Shown piece by piece: positions 46,071-55,241 of a stretch of DNA of 64,000 bases. Source of the stretch: Haladaptatus litoreus (GTDB taxonomy: Archaea; Halobacteriota; Halobacteria; Halobacteriales; Haladaptataceae). The translations under genes were made by a program, and so were the position numbers. A model generated the notes under the pieces. It was not told the origin of the DNA. It saw nothing but the letters and a program-made list of their open reading frames with translations, and made no database searches. Each line of letters begins with the position of its first letter. The first letter of the stretch is position 1. The stretch covers positions 124,001 to 188,000 of the forward strand of contig NZ_FTNO01000001.1 in the NCBI RefSeq assembly GCF_900156425.1, read 5' to 3'.

Positions 46071-49013
46071 TCAATCGTCCATCGCGGCAGGTGCGGGTCT
46101 GTCGGCACGCGGACCATCGAGTTCCACCGCGGGAAGTTTATCGCGGAGATACTGCCCGGTGTACGAATCGTCGTTCCGTGCGACTTCCTCGGGCGTTCCC
46201 GTGGCGACGATTTCGCCGCCCTTCTCGCCACCCTCCGGCCCGAGGTCGATGACGTGGTCTGCGTTCTTCACGAGGTCTAATTCGTGTTCGATGACGACGA
46301 TGCTGTTGCCCTTCTCGGTGAGTCGCTGAAGCACCGAGATGAGTTTTCGCTCGTCTTCGTGGTGGAGGCCAGTCGTCGGTTCGTCCAGTAGGTAGAGCGT
46401 GTCGCCGGTCGATTTCTTGCCGAGTTCCTCGGCGAGTTTGACGCGCTGGGCTTCCCCGCCGGACAGCGTCGTAGACGGTTGACCGAGTTTCATGTAGTCG
46501 AGTCCCACGTCCTTCAGCAGTTTCAGCCTGCGCCGAACCCGCGAATCGTGTTCGAAGAAGTCGTGAGCGTCCTCGACGGACATATCGAGAACCTCTGCAA
46601 TCGTCTTGCCCCGGTAGGTCACGTCCAGTGTCTCGTCGTTGTAGCGCGCGCCTTCGCACTCCTCACACGGGACGTACACGTCCGACAGGAAGTTCATCTC
46701 GATTTTGACGGTTCCCTGCCCGCCACACTCCTCACAGCGCCCTCCTTTCACGTTGAACGAGAAGCGACCCTTCTCGTAGCCGCGCTGTTTGGCGAGTTTC
46801 GTTTCCGCGAAGGCTTCGCGGACGTAGTCGAAGACGCCGGTGTAGGTCGCCGGATTCGACCGCGGGGTTCGACCGATTGGCGACTGGTCGATGAGTCGCA
46901 CCTTCTCGATTTCGCCCATTCCGTCGATTGCGTCGTGTTCGCCGGGGTCGACGGACGTGTTGTCGTTCATCTCGCGGGCCAACCCTTTGTACAGGATGTC
47001 ATGCATCAGCGTAGATTTGCCCGACCCGGAGACGCCCGTGATGGCCGTGAACGTCCCGACTGGAATGTCCACGTCGAGATTTTTCAGGTTGTGTTGGCGG
47101 GCACCGCGAACCGTGACGTGCGTGTCGTGCTCTCGACGCTCGTCAGGCACTGGTATCTCTTCACGCCCGGCCAGATAGTCGCCCGTGATGCTCTCGTCGT
47201 GAGCCATCACTTCGTCTACGTCGCCCTGCACGACGACTTCGCCGCCACGCCGACCGGGTCCGGGACCCATGTCGATGACGTTGTCCGCCCGGCGCATCGT
47301 CTCCTCGTCGTGTTCCACGACGATGAGGGTGTTGCCCAAATCGCGCAGTTCACAGAGCGTGTTCAGCAGGCGGTCGTTGTCGCGCTGGTGGAGCCCAATC
47401 GACGGTTCGTCCAGCACGTACAGCACGCCGACCAGTCCGGACCCGATTTGCGTCGCAAGCCGAATCCGCTGGCTTTCCCCGCCCGAAAGCGTGGAGGCCT
47501 CGCGGTCGAGGGTGAGGTACTGCAGGCCGACTTCCTCCATGAAGCCGAGTCGTGCGCGAATCTCCTTCAGAATCTCCTCGGCGATTCGGTTCTGACGGTC
47601 GGTCAGATTCGCTTCGAGGTTCTCGAAATGAACCAGTGCATCCCCGATGGACATCCGGTTGACTTGCGAAATCGAGGTGCCATCGACGTACACCGAACGA
47701 CTCTGTGGTCTGAGTCGAGTGCCGTCACAGGCGGGACACTCCGTCACCGCCATGTAGTCCTCGATGTGCTTCCGCGCCCGGTCGCTGTCGGTTTCGACGT
47801 AGCGGCGTTCGAGGTTGTTCATCACGCCCTCGAACGGTTCTTCCTTCCGACGAATGCCGTTCTTCGTGTTCCATTTGAACAGCACGTCCTCGTCAGTCCC
47901 GTAGAGGAATGCGTCCCGAATGTCCTCGTCGAGTTCCTCGAACGGTGTCGTCAACTCCACGTCGAAATGCCGAGCCACGGAATCGAGCTGCCGGCGGTAG
48001 TACGTTCGCTGGTAGCCCCACGGTTCGAAGACGTGTTTCAACTGCTTGCTCGGGTCTTGGACGACGAGGCCCTCGTCAACCTCCTTCGTCTCGCCGATTC
48101 CCTCACACTCGGGACATGCGCCATGTGGACTGTTGAACGAGAAACTGCGCGTCTCGATTTCGCGGAAGTCGATGCCGCAGTTCGTACAGGCGAGGTCTTC
48201 GGAGAACTCCACCGCGAGTCGAGAATCGCCCTCCCCGGCCAAGTCGCCAGTCGAGCGCGACTCCGAACCCAAATCCACGTCTTCCGGCGGATTCGGCACG
48301 ATGAGTTTCATCATGCCTTCGGCTTCCTCCAGCGCGGTTTCCACGCTGTCGGTGATGCGCGAGCGTGCCTCTTCGCTGACCTTCACTCGGTCTACGATAA
48401 CGTCGATAGTGTGGTCGTAGTTCTTGTCGAGTTCGGGTTTGTCGAGCGTCAGGTCGAACTCCTCGCCATCGACTTCCACGCGGGAGTAGCCGTCCGAAAC
48501 GAGGTTGTCGAACAAATCTGCGAACGCACCTTTCTGGTCGCGGACGACCGGCGCGGCGATTTTCGCTTTCGTGCCCTCTGGCAAGTCCAGTACCCGTCGA
48601 ACCATGTTCTGGGCGCTCTGCTCGCCGACTTCCTGTCCACACTGCGGACAGTGGGGCGTCCCCACGCGGGCGTAGAGTAGTCGCAGGTAGTCGTGCAGTT
48701 CGGTCACGGTACCAACAGTCGAACGCGGGTTGTTCGCCGCGTTCTTCTGGTCGATTGAGATGGCGGGCGACAAGCCTTCGACGTTCTCGACCTGCGGTTT
48801 GTCCATCTGCCCGAGGAAGTTCCGGGCGTAGGCCGACAGGCTCTCGATGTACCGTCGCTGTCCCTCAGCGTACACCGTTTCGAAGGCGAGCGAGGACTTG
48901 CCCGACCCAGATAGGCCGGTCACGACGTTGAACTCCTCGCGCGGAATCCGTACGTCGAGGTCTTTGAGGTTGTGCTCCTCGGCCCCCCGCACTTCGATGT
49001 AGTCCTTGCTCAT
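46071..49013 (-). CDS. uvrA: UvrABC excinuclease subunit A
   Basis: 980-aa UvrA, the damage-recognition ATPase of bacterial-type nucleotide excision repair, acquired and kept by haloarchaea. Walker A motifs are GLSGSGKSSLAFE and GVSGSGKSTLMHD; signatures LSGGESQRIRL and LSGGEAQRVKL; Walker B in VLDEPSIGLH and LLDEPTTGLH. Zinc-binding CxxC pairs lie in CPQCGQ, CPECEG, CPACDG and CEECGGQG. Full length. An 18-bp perfect inverted repeat lies upstream of the start (49064-49140). uvrB and uvrC are not in the window. Confidence 0.97.
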   Translation of the reverse strand: MSKDYIEVRGAEEHNLKDLDVRIPREEFNVVTGLSGSGKSSLAFETVYAEGQRRYIESLSAYARNFLGQMDKPQVENVEGLSPAISIDQKNAANNPRSTVGTVTELHDYLRLLYARVGTPHCPQCGQEVGEQSAQNMVRRVLDLPEGTKAKIAAPVVRDQKGAFADLFDNLVSDGYSRVEVDGEEFDLTLDKPELDKNYDHTIDVIVDRVKVSEEARSRITDSVETALEEAEGMMKLIVPNPPEDVDLGSESRSTGDLAGEGDSRLAVEFSEDLACTNCGIDFREIETRSFSFNSPHGACPECEGIGETKEVDEGLVVQDPSKQLKHVFEPWGYQRTYYRRQLDSVARHFDVELTTPFEELDEDIRDAFLYGTDEDVLFKWNTKNGIRRKEEPFEGVMNNLERRYVETDSDRARKHIEDYMAVTECPACDGTRLRPQSRSVYVDGTSISQVNRMSIGDALVHFENLEANLTDRQNRIAEEILKEIRARLGFMEEVGLQYLTLDREASTLSGGESQRIRLATQIGSGLVGVLYVLDEPSIGLHQRDNDRLLNTLCELRDLGNTLIVVEHDEETMRRADNVIDMGPGPGRRGGEVVVQGDVDEVMAHDESITGDYLAGREEIPVPDERREHDTHVTVRGARQHNLKNLDVDIPVGTFTAITGVSGSGKSTLMHDILYKGLAREMNDNTSVDPGEHDAIDGMGEIEKVRLIDQSPIGRTPRSNPATYTGVFDYVREAFAETKLAKQRGYEKGRFSFNVKGGRCEECGGQGTVKIEMNFLSDVYVPCEECEGARYNDETLDVTYRGKTIAEVLDMSVEDAHDFFEHDSRVRRRLKLLKDVGLDYMKLGQPSTTLSGGEAQRVKLAEELGKKSTGDTLYLLDEPTTGLHHEDERKLISVLQRLTEKGNSIVVIEHELDLVKNADHVIDLGPEGGEKGGEIVATGTPEEVARNDDSYTGQYLRDKLPAVELDGPRADRPAPAAMDD

Positions 49014-49063
49014 CTATCCACAGACAGCGACTGAATGAGGGTATGCCTGTCGGTTGCAGATGA

Positions 49064-49140
49064 AAGCGGAGTGAAAGTGAAAGTGGAGGGCCGTGAGACG
49101 CAGTATTGATCGGCCGTGGTCGTTCACTTTCACTCCGCTT
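49064..49140. repeat. 18-bp perfect inverted repeat upstream of uvrA
   Basis: AAGCGGAGTGAAAGTGAA (49064-49081) pairs exactly with TTCACTTTCACTCCGCTT (49123-49140) across a 41-base spacer, which itself holds GGCCG/CGGCC arms. It lies 51 bases beyond the uvrA start and 67 bases before the small gene at 49207. Confidence 0.75.
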
Positions 49141-49206
49141 AAGGCTGATTTTAAATACGAGGGCGATACTCATTCACTTTCCCGTCCGAAAAGACGGGGG
49201 TGAAAA

Positions 49207-49347
49207 ATGTCGAGGGGAGCATCGAAGTTCGGTCCTTCCGTCGCGCTCATCACCGCAGGCGGCACAGTACTTGCGAGCGGGAAGTCCGCTGGCTGGATAC
49301 TCGTCGCTGTCGGCGCGTTGTGGGCGCGAAGGAAGTCGGTTGAGTGA
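49207..49347 (+). CDS. Small membrane protein
   Basis: 46-aa protein, MSRGASKFGPSVALITAGGT followed by a hydrophobic stretch ending SAGWILVAVGALWARRKSVE. A TATA-like TTTTAAAT lies at about 49150. It is divergent from uvrA and resembles other short haloarchaeal membrane peptides. Coding is plausible but not proven; function unknown. Confidence 0.5.
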   Translation: MSRGASKFGPSVALITAGGTVLASGKSAGWILVAVGALWARRKSVE

Positions 49348-49490
49348 GGGTCTGAACAACACCACTCGACCGAAATTTTGCAATTGTTTTGATTCCGGAT
49401 GCCGAGCAACCCTGCTCGACAGTACAAAATTTGTCAACCAGCCTTTTATACGCTATGCCGCCCACAGAACACGATTCTCGAATAGCTGTT

Positions 49491-49640
49491 CTACTGAACA
49501 GTCGCCTCTGCCTCGTCCGCCTCCGCTTCCATTAGTTGCGGTTTGCCAAGCGGGAGCGACCCAAATAGGGCGTAGTGGACGACGAACGAGACGCCGACGA
49601 GTGCGAGCAGGATTGCCAGCGAGCGTTTGATGCGAGCCAT
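49491..49640 (-). CDS. Small single-pass membrane protein
   Basis: 49-aa protein starting at ATG 49640 (MARIKRSLAILLALVGVSFV). One TM helix at about residues 8-28, then an acidic tail rich in Glu and Ala (EAEADEAEATVQ). It diverges from the ABC exporter gene at 49795, so shared regulation is possible. I do not know the function. Confidence 0.5.
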   Translation of the reverse strand: MARIKRSLAILLALVGVSFVVHYALFGSLPLGKPQLMEAEADEAEATVQ

Positions 49641-49794
49641 ATCTGGGAAGAAGGCGAGAAAAATCATGAAAACTTCGATTGCATCCACTGAAACACACAA
49701 ACCCACTGAACACCTAGAACCTTCGACTTAGGTGATTCCATTCAGCCTCTCCAGTAAACTCCCTCACTCCTCGAAACTGACCACGGACAACGCC

Positions 49795-51696
49795 ATGTGG
49801 CGACTGTACGCCGAGTACGGCAAAGGCCACGCCTACGAGTTCGCGCTCGGCATCGTCGCCACGATGCTCTCGCGCTTGTCGGGCCTGCTCCCGCCGTTCA
49901 TCCTCGGTCTGGCCATCGACGCGATATTCCTGAATCGGCGAGAGTTCCAACTGCCACTGTTCCCCACGGAGTGGATACCGCAAACTTCGACCGGGCAGTT
50001 GTGGCTCTCCATCGCCATCATCGCGCTGTCGTTCTTCGTCGGAGCAACCTTCTCGTGGCTGGAGGGCTGGGGCTGGAATCGGTTCGCTCAAGGTGTCCAG
50101 CACGCGCTTCGGGTGGACACCTACGACAGAATGCAGTTGCTCGACATGGGCTTTTTCGACGACAAGCAGACGGGCGAGTTGATGTCGATTCTGAACAACG
50201 ACGTGAATCAGTTGGAGACGTTCCTGAACGACGGAATGAGTTCCGCGCTCCGAATCGTCGTGATGGTGGCCGGAATCGGTCTGCTTCTCTTCTGGCTGAA
50301 CCCGGCACTCGCGCTGGTCGCGCTCCTGCCCGTGCCGCTGTTGGCGCTGTTCACCTATCTATTCGTCAGAATCATCCAGCCGAAATACGCCGTCATGCGG
50401 GCCAGCGTCGGCGCGCTCAACTCCCGACTGGAAAACAACCTCGGCGGGGTTCGCGTCATCAAAACCGAAACCGCGGAGGAGTACGAATCCGACCGCGTCG
50501 AGGACGCCTCGCGGGACTACTACGACGCCAACTGGGACGCCATCAGAACCCGGATTACGTTCTTCCCCGGACTGAGCCTGCTCACCGGAATCGGCTTCGC
50601 AATCACGTTCTCGGTCGGCGGCTTTTGGCTTCTCTCCGGGCCGCCCGGCCCGTTTTCGGGAACTCTCGGCCCCGGTGAGTTCGTCACCTTTATCGTGCTA
50701 AGCCAGCAGTTCATCTGGCCGATGGCCCAGTTCGGGCAAATCATCAACATCTACCAGCGCGCGAAGGCGTCGAGCGTCCGCGTTTTCGACCTGATGAACG
50801 AGCGCGGCACGCTGGACGAGAGCGCGGATGCACCGGACTTGAACGTGGTGGAGGGCCGCGTCGAGTACGACGACGTGAGTTTCGGCTACGGCGACGAAAC
50901 CGTGGTCTCGAACGTCGATTTGCGGGCAGAACGTGGCGACACGATTGCACTCGTCGGGCCAACAGGTGCAGGAAAATCCACCGTTCTCAAACTCCTCCTC
51001 CGGATGTACGACGTTGATTCGGGCGCAATCCGTATCGACGACACCGACATTCACGACGTGAACCTCAGAAGCCTCCGCCGGTCTATCGGCTACGTCAGTC
51101 AAGACCCCTTCCTGTTCTACGGGTCGGTGAAAGAGAACATCGCTTACGGCACCTTCGACGCCTCCGACGACGAAATCGAGGAAGCTGCGAAAGCCGCCGA
51201 GGCCCACGAATTTATTACGAATCTACCGGAGGGCTACGACACTAAGGTCGGCGAGCGCGGGATGAAACTCTCGGGCGGCCAGCGCCAGCGACTTTCCATC
51301 GCGCGGACGATTCTCAAGAACCCCGCCATTCTCGTGCTGGACGAAGCCACGAGCCACGTCGATACCGAAACCGAGGCACTCATCCAGCGCAGTCTGGCAC
51401 GTCTGGTTCAGGAAAAAACGACCTTCGCCATCGCTCACCGACTTTCGACCATCAAGGACGCCGACGAAATCGCAGTGTTAGACGATGGTCGAATCGTCGA
51501 GCGCGGCACCCACGACGAACTGCTCGCCCTCGACGGACTGTACGCCAACCTCTGGCGGGTGCAAGCCGGAGAAATCGAATCGCTCCCGCGGGAGTTCATC
51601 GAGCGCGCGATTCGGCGACGTGCTGAGGTCGAAGGGGTCGAAGATGCTGATGCGGGGGCGAAAAGCGCGGATGCACAGGCAGACGGCGGCGAGTAA
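49795..51696 (+). CDS. ABC transporter, fused permease and ATPase (exporter type)
   Basis: 633-aa half-transporter of the ABC exporter (MsbA/lipid or drug) type, working as a dimer in the membrane. The membrane domain (about residues 15-325) has six TM helices; the nucleotide-binding domain follows with Walker A LVGPTGAGKST, Q-loop YVSQDPFLF, signature LSGGQRQR, Walker B ILVLDEAT and switch His in AIAHRLST. Start ATG at 49795 (MWRLYAEYGKGH) fits homologues; a GTG at 49732 would add 21 residues. Substrate unknown. Confidence 0.9.
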   Translation: MWRLYAEYGKGHAYEFALGIVATMLSRLSGLLPPFILGLAIDAIFLNRREFQLPLFPTEWIPQTSTGQLWLSIAIIALSFFVGATFSWLEGWGWNRFAQGVQHALRVDTYDRMQLLDMGFFDDKQTGELMSILNNDVNQLETFLNDGMSSALRIVVMVAGIGLLLFWLNPALALVALLPVPLLALFTYLFVRIIQPKYAVMRASVGALNSRLENNLGGVRVIKTETAEEYESDRVEDASRDYYDANWDAIRTRITFFPGLSLLTGIGFAITFSVGGFWLLSGPPGPFSGTLGPGEFVTFIVLSQQFIWPMAQFGQIINIYQRAKASSVRVFDLMNERGTLDESADAPDLNVVEGRVEYDDVSFGYGDETVVSNVDLRAERGDTIALVGPTGAGKSTVLKLLLRMYDVDSGAIRIDDTDIHDVNLRSLRRSIGYVSQDPFLFYGSVKENIAYGTFDASDDEIEEAAKAAEAHEFITNLPEGYDTKVGERGMKLSGGQRQRLSIARTILKNPAILVLDEATSHVDTETEALIQRSLARLVQEKTTFAIAHRLSTIKDADEIAVLDDGRIVERGTHDELLALDGLYANLWRVQAGEIESLPREFIERAIRRRAEVEGVEDADAGAKSADAQADGGE

Positions 51697-51761
51697 TTCT
51701 CGGACTAAAATAGAACCTTCAACCTCAAATTTAAATAGCAGACAGTTACAAGCGATTGACA

Positions 51762-52343
51762 ATGGAAGATCCCTTTCAGGAGCGAAGCATCGGCGGCATC
51801 GTCCTTGATGACGACGAGTACACGGTCGAGCAGAGCTACTTCCGAAACAAGTACAAAGTGTACGATTCCGCCGGTGACCTCGTCCTGAAGTCGAAACAGA
51901 AGATGCTCAAAATGAAAGAGGAGTTCCCATTTTACGACGCGGACGGGAACGTCGTCTTTCGCGTAAAAGCGAAGAACATTCTCGACGTGGCGGGGGATTA
52001 CGTTCTCACGGAAGAGGGTTCCGACGAACCGCTTCTAATCCTCAACAAGAACTTCACGTTCTTCCACCACCGCTGGACAATCAAGCGACCGGACGGAACC
52101 GAAATCGCGGAAGTCGCCTCTCGAAGTGCGATTCTCGAAGCACTGCGCTCGCTCATCGATTTCCTCTCGTTCCTCCCGCATAAATACTCGATTACGACGC
52201 CCGATGGCGATTCGATAGGCGAAATCGAGGGACACTTCTCGCTCCGCGATAGGTACGACATTCGAATCCACGATACGGGGTCGGTGCCGAAGACCGCGCT
52301 CGTCGTCGGTGCAATCGCCATCGACGCGCTGGAAGGGAATTAG
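51762..52343 (+). CDS. LURP-one-related (LOR) family protein
   Basis: 193-aa beta-rich protein of the LURP-one-related/tubby-like fold. Repeated strands alternate (DEYTVEQSYFRNKYKVYDSAG, DADGNVVFRVKAKN, FFHHRWTIKRPDGTEIAEV), ending in a helix-rich tail (TALVVGAIAIDALEGN). In archaea the role is unknown; membrane or lipid association is proposed for relatives. ATG at 51762. It follows the ABC exporter by 65 bp in the same direction. Confidence 0.8.
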   Translation: MEDPFQERSIGGIVLDDDEYTVEQSYFRNKYKVYDSAGDLVLKSKQKMLKMKEEFPFYDADGNVVFRVKAKNILDVAGDYVLTEEGSDEPLLILNKNFTFFHHRWTIKRPDGTEIAEVASRSAILEALRSLIDFLSFLPHKYSITTPDGDSIGEIEGHFSLRDRYDIRIHDTGSVPKTALVVGAIAIDALEGN

Positions 52344-52371
52344 ACGGAAGAAGCAGGAAACGAAGTCGGAA

Positions 52372-53109
52372 TCAGACCGTTTCCGGCAACCAGCCGCCAT
52401 CGACTTCGACGTTCACGCCGCTCAAGTAGTCGCTGTCTTCGTCCAAGAAAAAGCGCACCGCCTGGGCCATGTCCTCGAATTTCGCGGGGCGGCCGCGGGG
52501 CAAGTCGTCGGGAAACACGTCCGAGTTCTCCACGACGTAGGGGGAAACCGCGTTGACCGTGATACCGTCGTCTTTGGTGTCGCTGGCCAACATTCGGGTG
52601 AACATCAGGACGCCCGCCTTGGCCATGAAATAGGGCGCGTTTTTCGGATTGATGAGGCCCTTTTCCGCACTGGCGTAGCCCACGTTGACGATTCGGCCGA
52701 AATTCTCCTCGCGCATGCCGGGAAGCGCCCGCTTCGAACAGAGGTAGGTGCCGTTGATGTTCCCCTGTAACACCAGATTCCACGTTTCGAACGAGATGTC
52801 TTCCCAATGGTCGGGCGCGAACGGGCCGACGTTGTTCACCAGCACGTCAACGGTTCCGAGTTCGTCTTCAATGGTCGAAAAGAGGTCGTCCACGCTCTCG
52901 GGGTCGGTCACGTCTCCCTGCACCGAAATCGCGGTGCCACCGCGATTTCGGGCTTCCTCGGCGACTTCGCGTGCTTCTTCCTCGCTCGACCGATAGTGAA
53001 CCGCCACGTCGGCCCCGCAGTCGGCAAGTGACAGCAGGAGTTTCTTCCCGACGCCCTTCGAACTTCCAGTGACCAGTGTGACTCTGCCGTCCAACTCCGG
53101 GGAAATCAT
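52372..53109 (-). CDS. Short-chain dehydrogenase/reductase (SDR)
   Basis: 245-aa classical SDR with NAD(P) motif VTGSSKGVGKK, NNVG, and the catalytic Tyr and Lys in YFMAKAG. The serine position reads VNVGYASAEKG, and the C-terminal LSGVNVEVDGGW is the family end. It resembles 3-oxoacyl-ACP reductases (FabG type), but haloarchaea lack fatty-acid synthase, so another alcohol or ketone is likely. ATG at 53109. Convergent with the LURP-one gene. Confidence 0.88.
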   Translation of the reverse strand: MISPELDGRVTLVTGSSKGVGKKLLLSLADCGADVAVHYRSSEEEAREVAEEARNRGGTAISVQGDVTDPESVDDLFSTIEDELGTVDVLVNNVGPFAPDHWEDISFETWNLVLQGNINGTYLCSKRALPGMREENFGRIVNVGYASAEKGLINPKNAPYFMAKAGVLMFTRMLASDTKDDGITVNAVSPYVVENSDVFPDDLPRGRPAKFEDMAQAVRFFLDEDSDYLSGVNVEVDGGWLPETV

Positions 53110-53212
53110 AGTGCCGTCTTCGTGGAGGAGAAGCAACTAGCTTGGCGTCTCAGTTTCTTCGATTCCGAGTTAACCCCCGCAGTTTTAAGATTCTGCACGA
53201 AGAGCTAATACC

Positions 53213-53662
53213 ATGGCAATTGAGACGATTCTGCTCGCCGTCGGGCCGGGTGACGCAGACAGAACAGACAAACTCGCATCCGCCGTCGCTGACGTGGCAG
53301 GGCCGACAGGCGCGACGGTCGTCCTCGCACACGTGTTCACCGACGACGAGTTCGACGACGTAATCGACCAACTCGATTACGACCCGACCGGGCAACCGAA
53401 CTCCGACGAAGTTGCGGCGCGCCACGCGACGATTCGCTCGCTTTCGTCCGCGCTGGACAGAGAAGACATCGGCTACTCCGTTCGCGGCGCTATCGGCGAA
53501 CACGGCGAAACCATCGTAAAACTCGCGGAGGACGTGAACGCGGACGGCGTTTTCGTCGGCGGACGAAAACGCTCGCCGACTGGAAAAGCGGTGTTCGGAA
53601 GCACTGCACAGGAAGTGATGCTGTCGGCACCGTGTCCGGTGACGTTCGTGCGAGACGACTGA
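53213..53662 (+). CDS. Universal stress protein (UspA family)
   Basis: 149-aa nucleotide-binding UspA-fold protein. N-terminal TILLAVGPGDADRTDKLA, the ATP-binding motif VGGRKRSPTGKAVFGST and C-terminal APCPVTFVRDD are typical of ATP-binding members. Cytoplasmic. Haloarchaea carry many copies with no defined specificity. It is divergent from the SDR gene. Confidence 0.88.
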   Translation: MAIETILLAVGPGDADRTDKLASAVADVAGPTGATVVLAHVFTDDEFDDVIDQLDYDPTGQPNSDEVAARHATIRSLSSALDREDIGYSVRGAIGEHGETIVKLAEDVNADGVFVGGRKRSPTGKAVFGSTAQEVMLSAPCPVTFVRDD

Positions 53663-53678
53663 GTGTCGAAGTATCGAA

Positions 53679-54071
53679 TCAGTCCCTCGCCCGTTCTCGC
53701 CATCTGCGCTGCTGTCGGCGCTCTTTGACGTGGCGTTCGCCGGACGCGACGTTCTCGCAGACCGCCTGCTCGAACGTTACCACGTGCTCGAAAAACTCTT
53801 CTTCGAACGTTTCGAGCAGTTCGTAGGTCCATCTGTCGTCACCGAGAACCCCACTTGGAAGGATTTCGTCACGAATGTGGTCGGCAAACTCGTCGTGTCC
53901 TGCCTCGCGGAGGTTCGACTCGGCGACTTGGAGGTGGTTCATCGCCCGACCCGTGGCATGATGAAAGTGGACGAGATAGCCGTGTGCCTTTCTGAGTCCC
54001 TCGACACCTAGTTCGAGTTCGTGCAAAGCAGTTTCTTCGTCGTCGGTGAGTTTGGGAAGGTCGTCACTCAT
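53679..54071 (-). CDS. Hypothetical helical protein
   Basis: 130-aa acidic all-helical protein with His residues clustered in YLVHFHHATGRAMNHL, then EFADHIRDEILPSGVLGDDRW and a basic tail (RHVKERRQQRRWRERARD). The ATG at 54071 (MSDDLPKLTDDEE) is chosen over 54092. Conserved-looking in haloarchaea, but I cannot assign a function. It is convergent with the UspA gene. Confidence 0.65.
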   Translation of the reverse strand: MSDDLPKLTDDEETALHELELGVEGLRKAHGYLVHFHHATGRAMNHLQVAESNLREAGHDEFADHIRDEILPSGVLGDDRWTYELLETFEEEFFEHVVTFEQAVCENVASGERHVKERRQQRRWRERARD

Positions 54072-54178
54072 GATACCACGTAACGTTCTCAACGGAGTTA
54101 GTGTTAGTCGGTCGGATGAAACTCACCCGCGAGTAAATGCCTGTAGTTAAATGGGTCGGGCAACCTCTGTTCATCTGA

Positions 54179-55156
54179 ATGGCCTACTACGCGGGTGTAG
54201 ACCTCGGGGCGACGAACGTCAGAGCGGCGGTCGCGGACGAGGATGGCAACGTCATCAGCGCGTACGACCGCGGCACGCCGGGGGGTTCAACCGGCATCGC
54301 GGTCACCGAAGCGGTACTCGAATGTTTACGTAAAGCGTGTGCCGACGCGAGCATCGACCCTGCCGAGATTCGCGCGGCGGGCATCGGCAGTATCGGCCCA
54401 CTCGACCTCGCGGAGGGTGCGGTGACGAATCCGGCGAATCTGCCGGACACTATCGACCGAATCCCACTGACCGGGCCGGTCGGCAACCTCATCCACAGCG
54501 ACCGAGTGTTCCTCCACAACGACACCAATGCGGGCGTCATCGGACAGCGATTTTACAGCGACCGCAACCCCGACGACATGGTGTACATCACGATTTCGAG
54601 CGGTATCGGCGCGGGCGTCACGGTTGACGGCAACGTCCTTACTGGCTGGGACGGCAACGCGGGCGAAGTCGGGCACATGGTCGTTGACCCGCAGGGGAGA
54701 CGAACCTGTGGCTGTGGCCACGACGGCCACTGGGAAGCCTACTGCTCGGGGAACAACATTCCGAGATTTGCCCGAATGCTGGCCGAGGAGGACGGTGGCG
54801 TCGAAACGTCCCTTCCACTCGAAGACCCGGACTTTTCCGCCAAAGACGTGTTCGAAAACGCCGGACTGGACGCCTTCGCGGACCACGTCATCGAACAGGT
54901 CGCCCACTGGAACACGGTCGGCGTGACGAACGTCGTGCAGGCCTACGCACCAATCGTCGTCTATCTCGGCGGCGCAGTCGCGCTCAACAACGAGGAACTG
55001 GTTTTAGACCCGATTCGTGAGCGAATCGAAGACGGTCTGCTCAACAACGTGCCGGACGTGCAGTTGACCACGCTCGGCGACGAAATCGTGCTAAAAGGCG
55101 CGGTTGCAAGCGCGCTGACCGAAGGAACGGGCGACGAATCGCTGGCACCGAACTGA
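54179..55156 (+). CDS. ROK-family glucokinase-like sugar kinase
   Basis: 325-aa ROK kinase that probably phosphorylates glucose. ATP motif AGVDLGATNVRAAV, catalytic Asp in LHNDTNAGVIGQ, sugar-binding GNAGEVGHMVVDP. The ROK zinc motif reads TCGCGHDGHWEAYCSG: two Cys are present as CxC, but the usual GCxE is GHxE, so one zinc ligand appears to be His. C-terminal LGGAVALNNEELV is normal. Full length. Divergent from the helical hypothetical gene. Confidence 0.9.
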   Translation: MAYYAGVDLGATNVRAAVADEDGNVISAYDRGTPGGSTGIAVTEAVLECLRKACADASIDPAEIRAAGIGSIGPLDLAEGAVTNPANLPDTIDRIPLTGPVGNLIHSDRVFLHNDTNAGVIGQRFYSDRNPDDMVYITISSGIGAGVTVDGNVLTGWDGNAGEVGHMVVDPQGRRTCGCGHDGHWEAYCSGNNIPRFARMLAEEDGGVETSLPLEDPDFSAKDVFENAGLDAFADHVIEQVAHWNTVGVTNVVQAYAPIVVYLGGAVALNNEELVLDPIRERIEDGLLNNVPDVQLTTLGDEIVLKGAVASALTEGTGDESLAPN

Positions 55157-55241
55157 TCCAGTTCGTTTCAGTTTTCCCGATTCAGTTCAGTTCACTTCCG
55201 TCACCCGCGCTTTTATTCCTCTCGCACCCGACTATTCAGCT

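Noticed and set aside
46479-48680. 733-codon forward open frame opposite uvrA
   Set aside because: Lies wholly within uvrA on the other strand, no recognisable domain, and composition typical of antisense artefacts.
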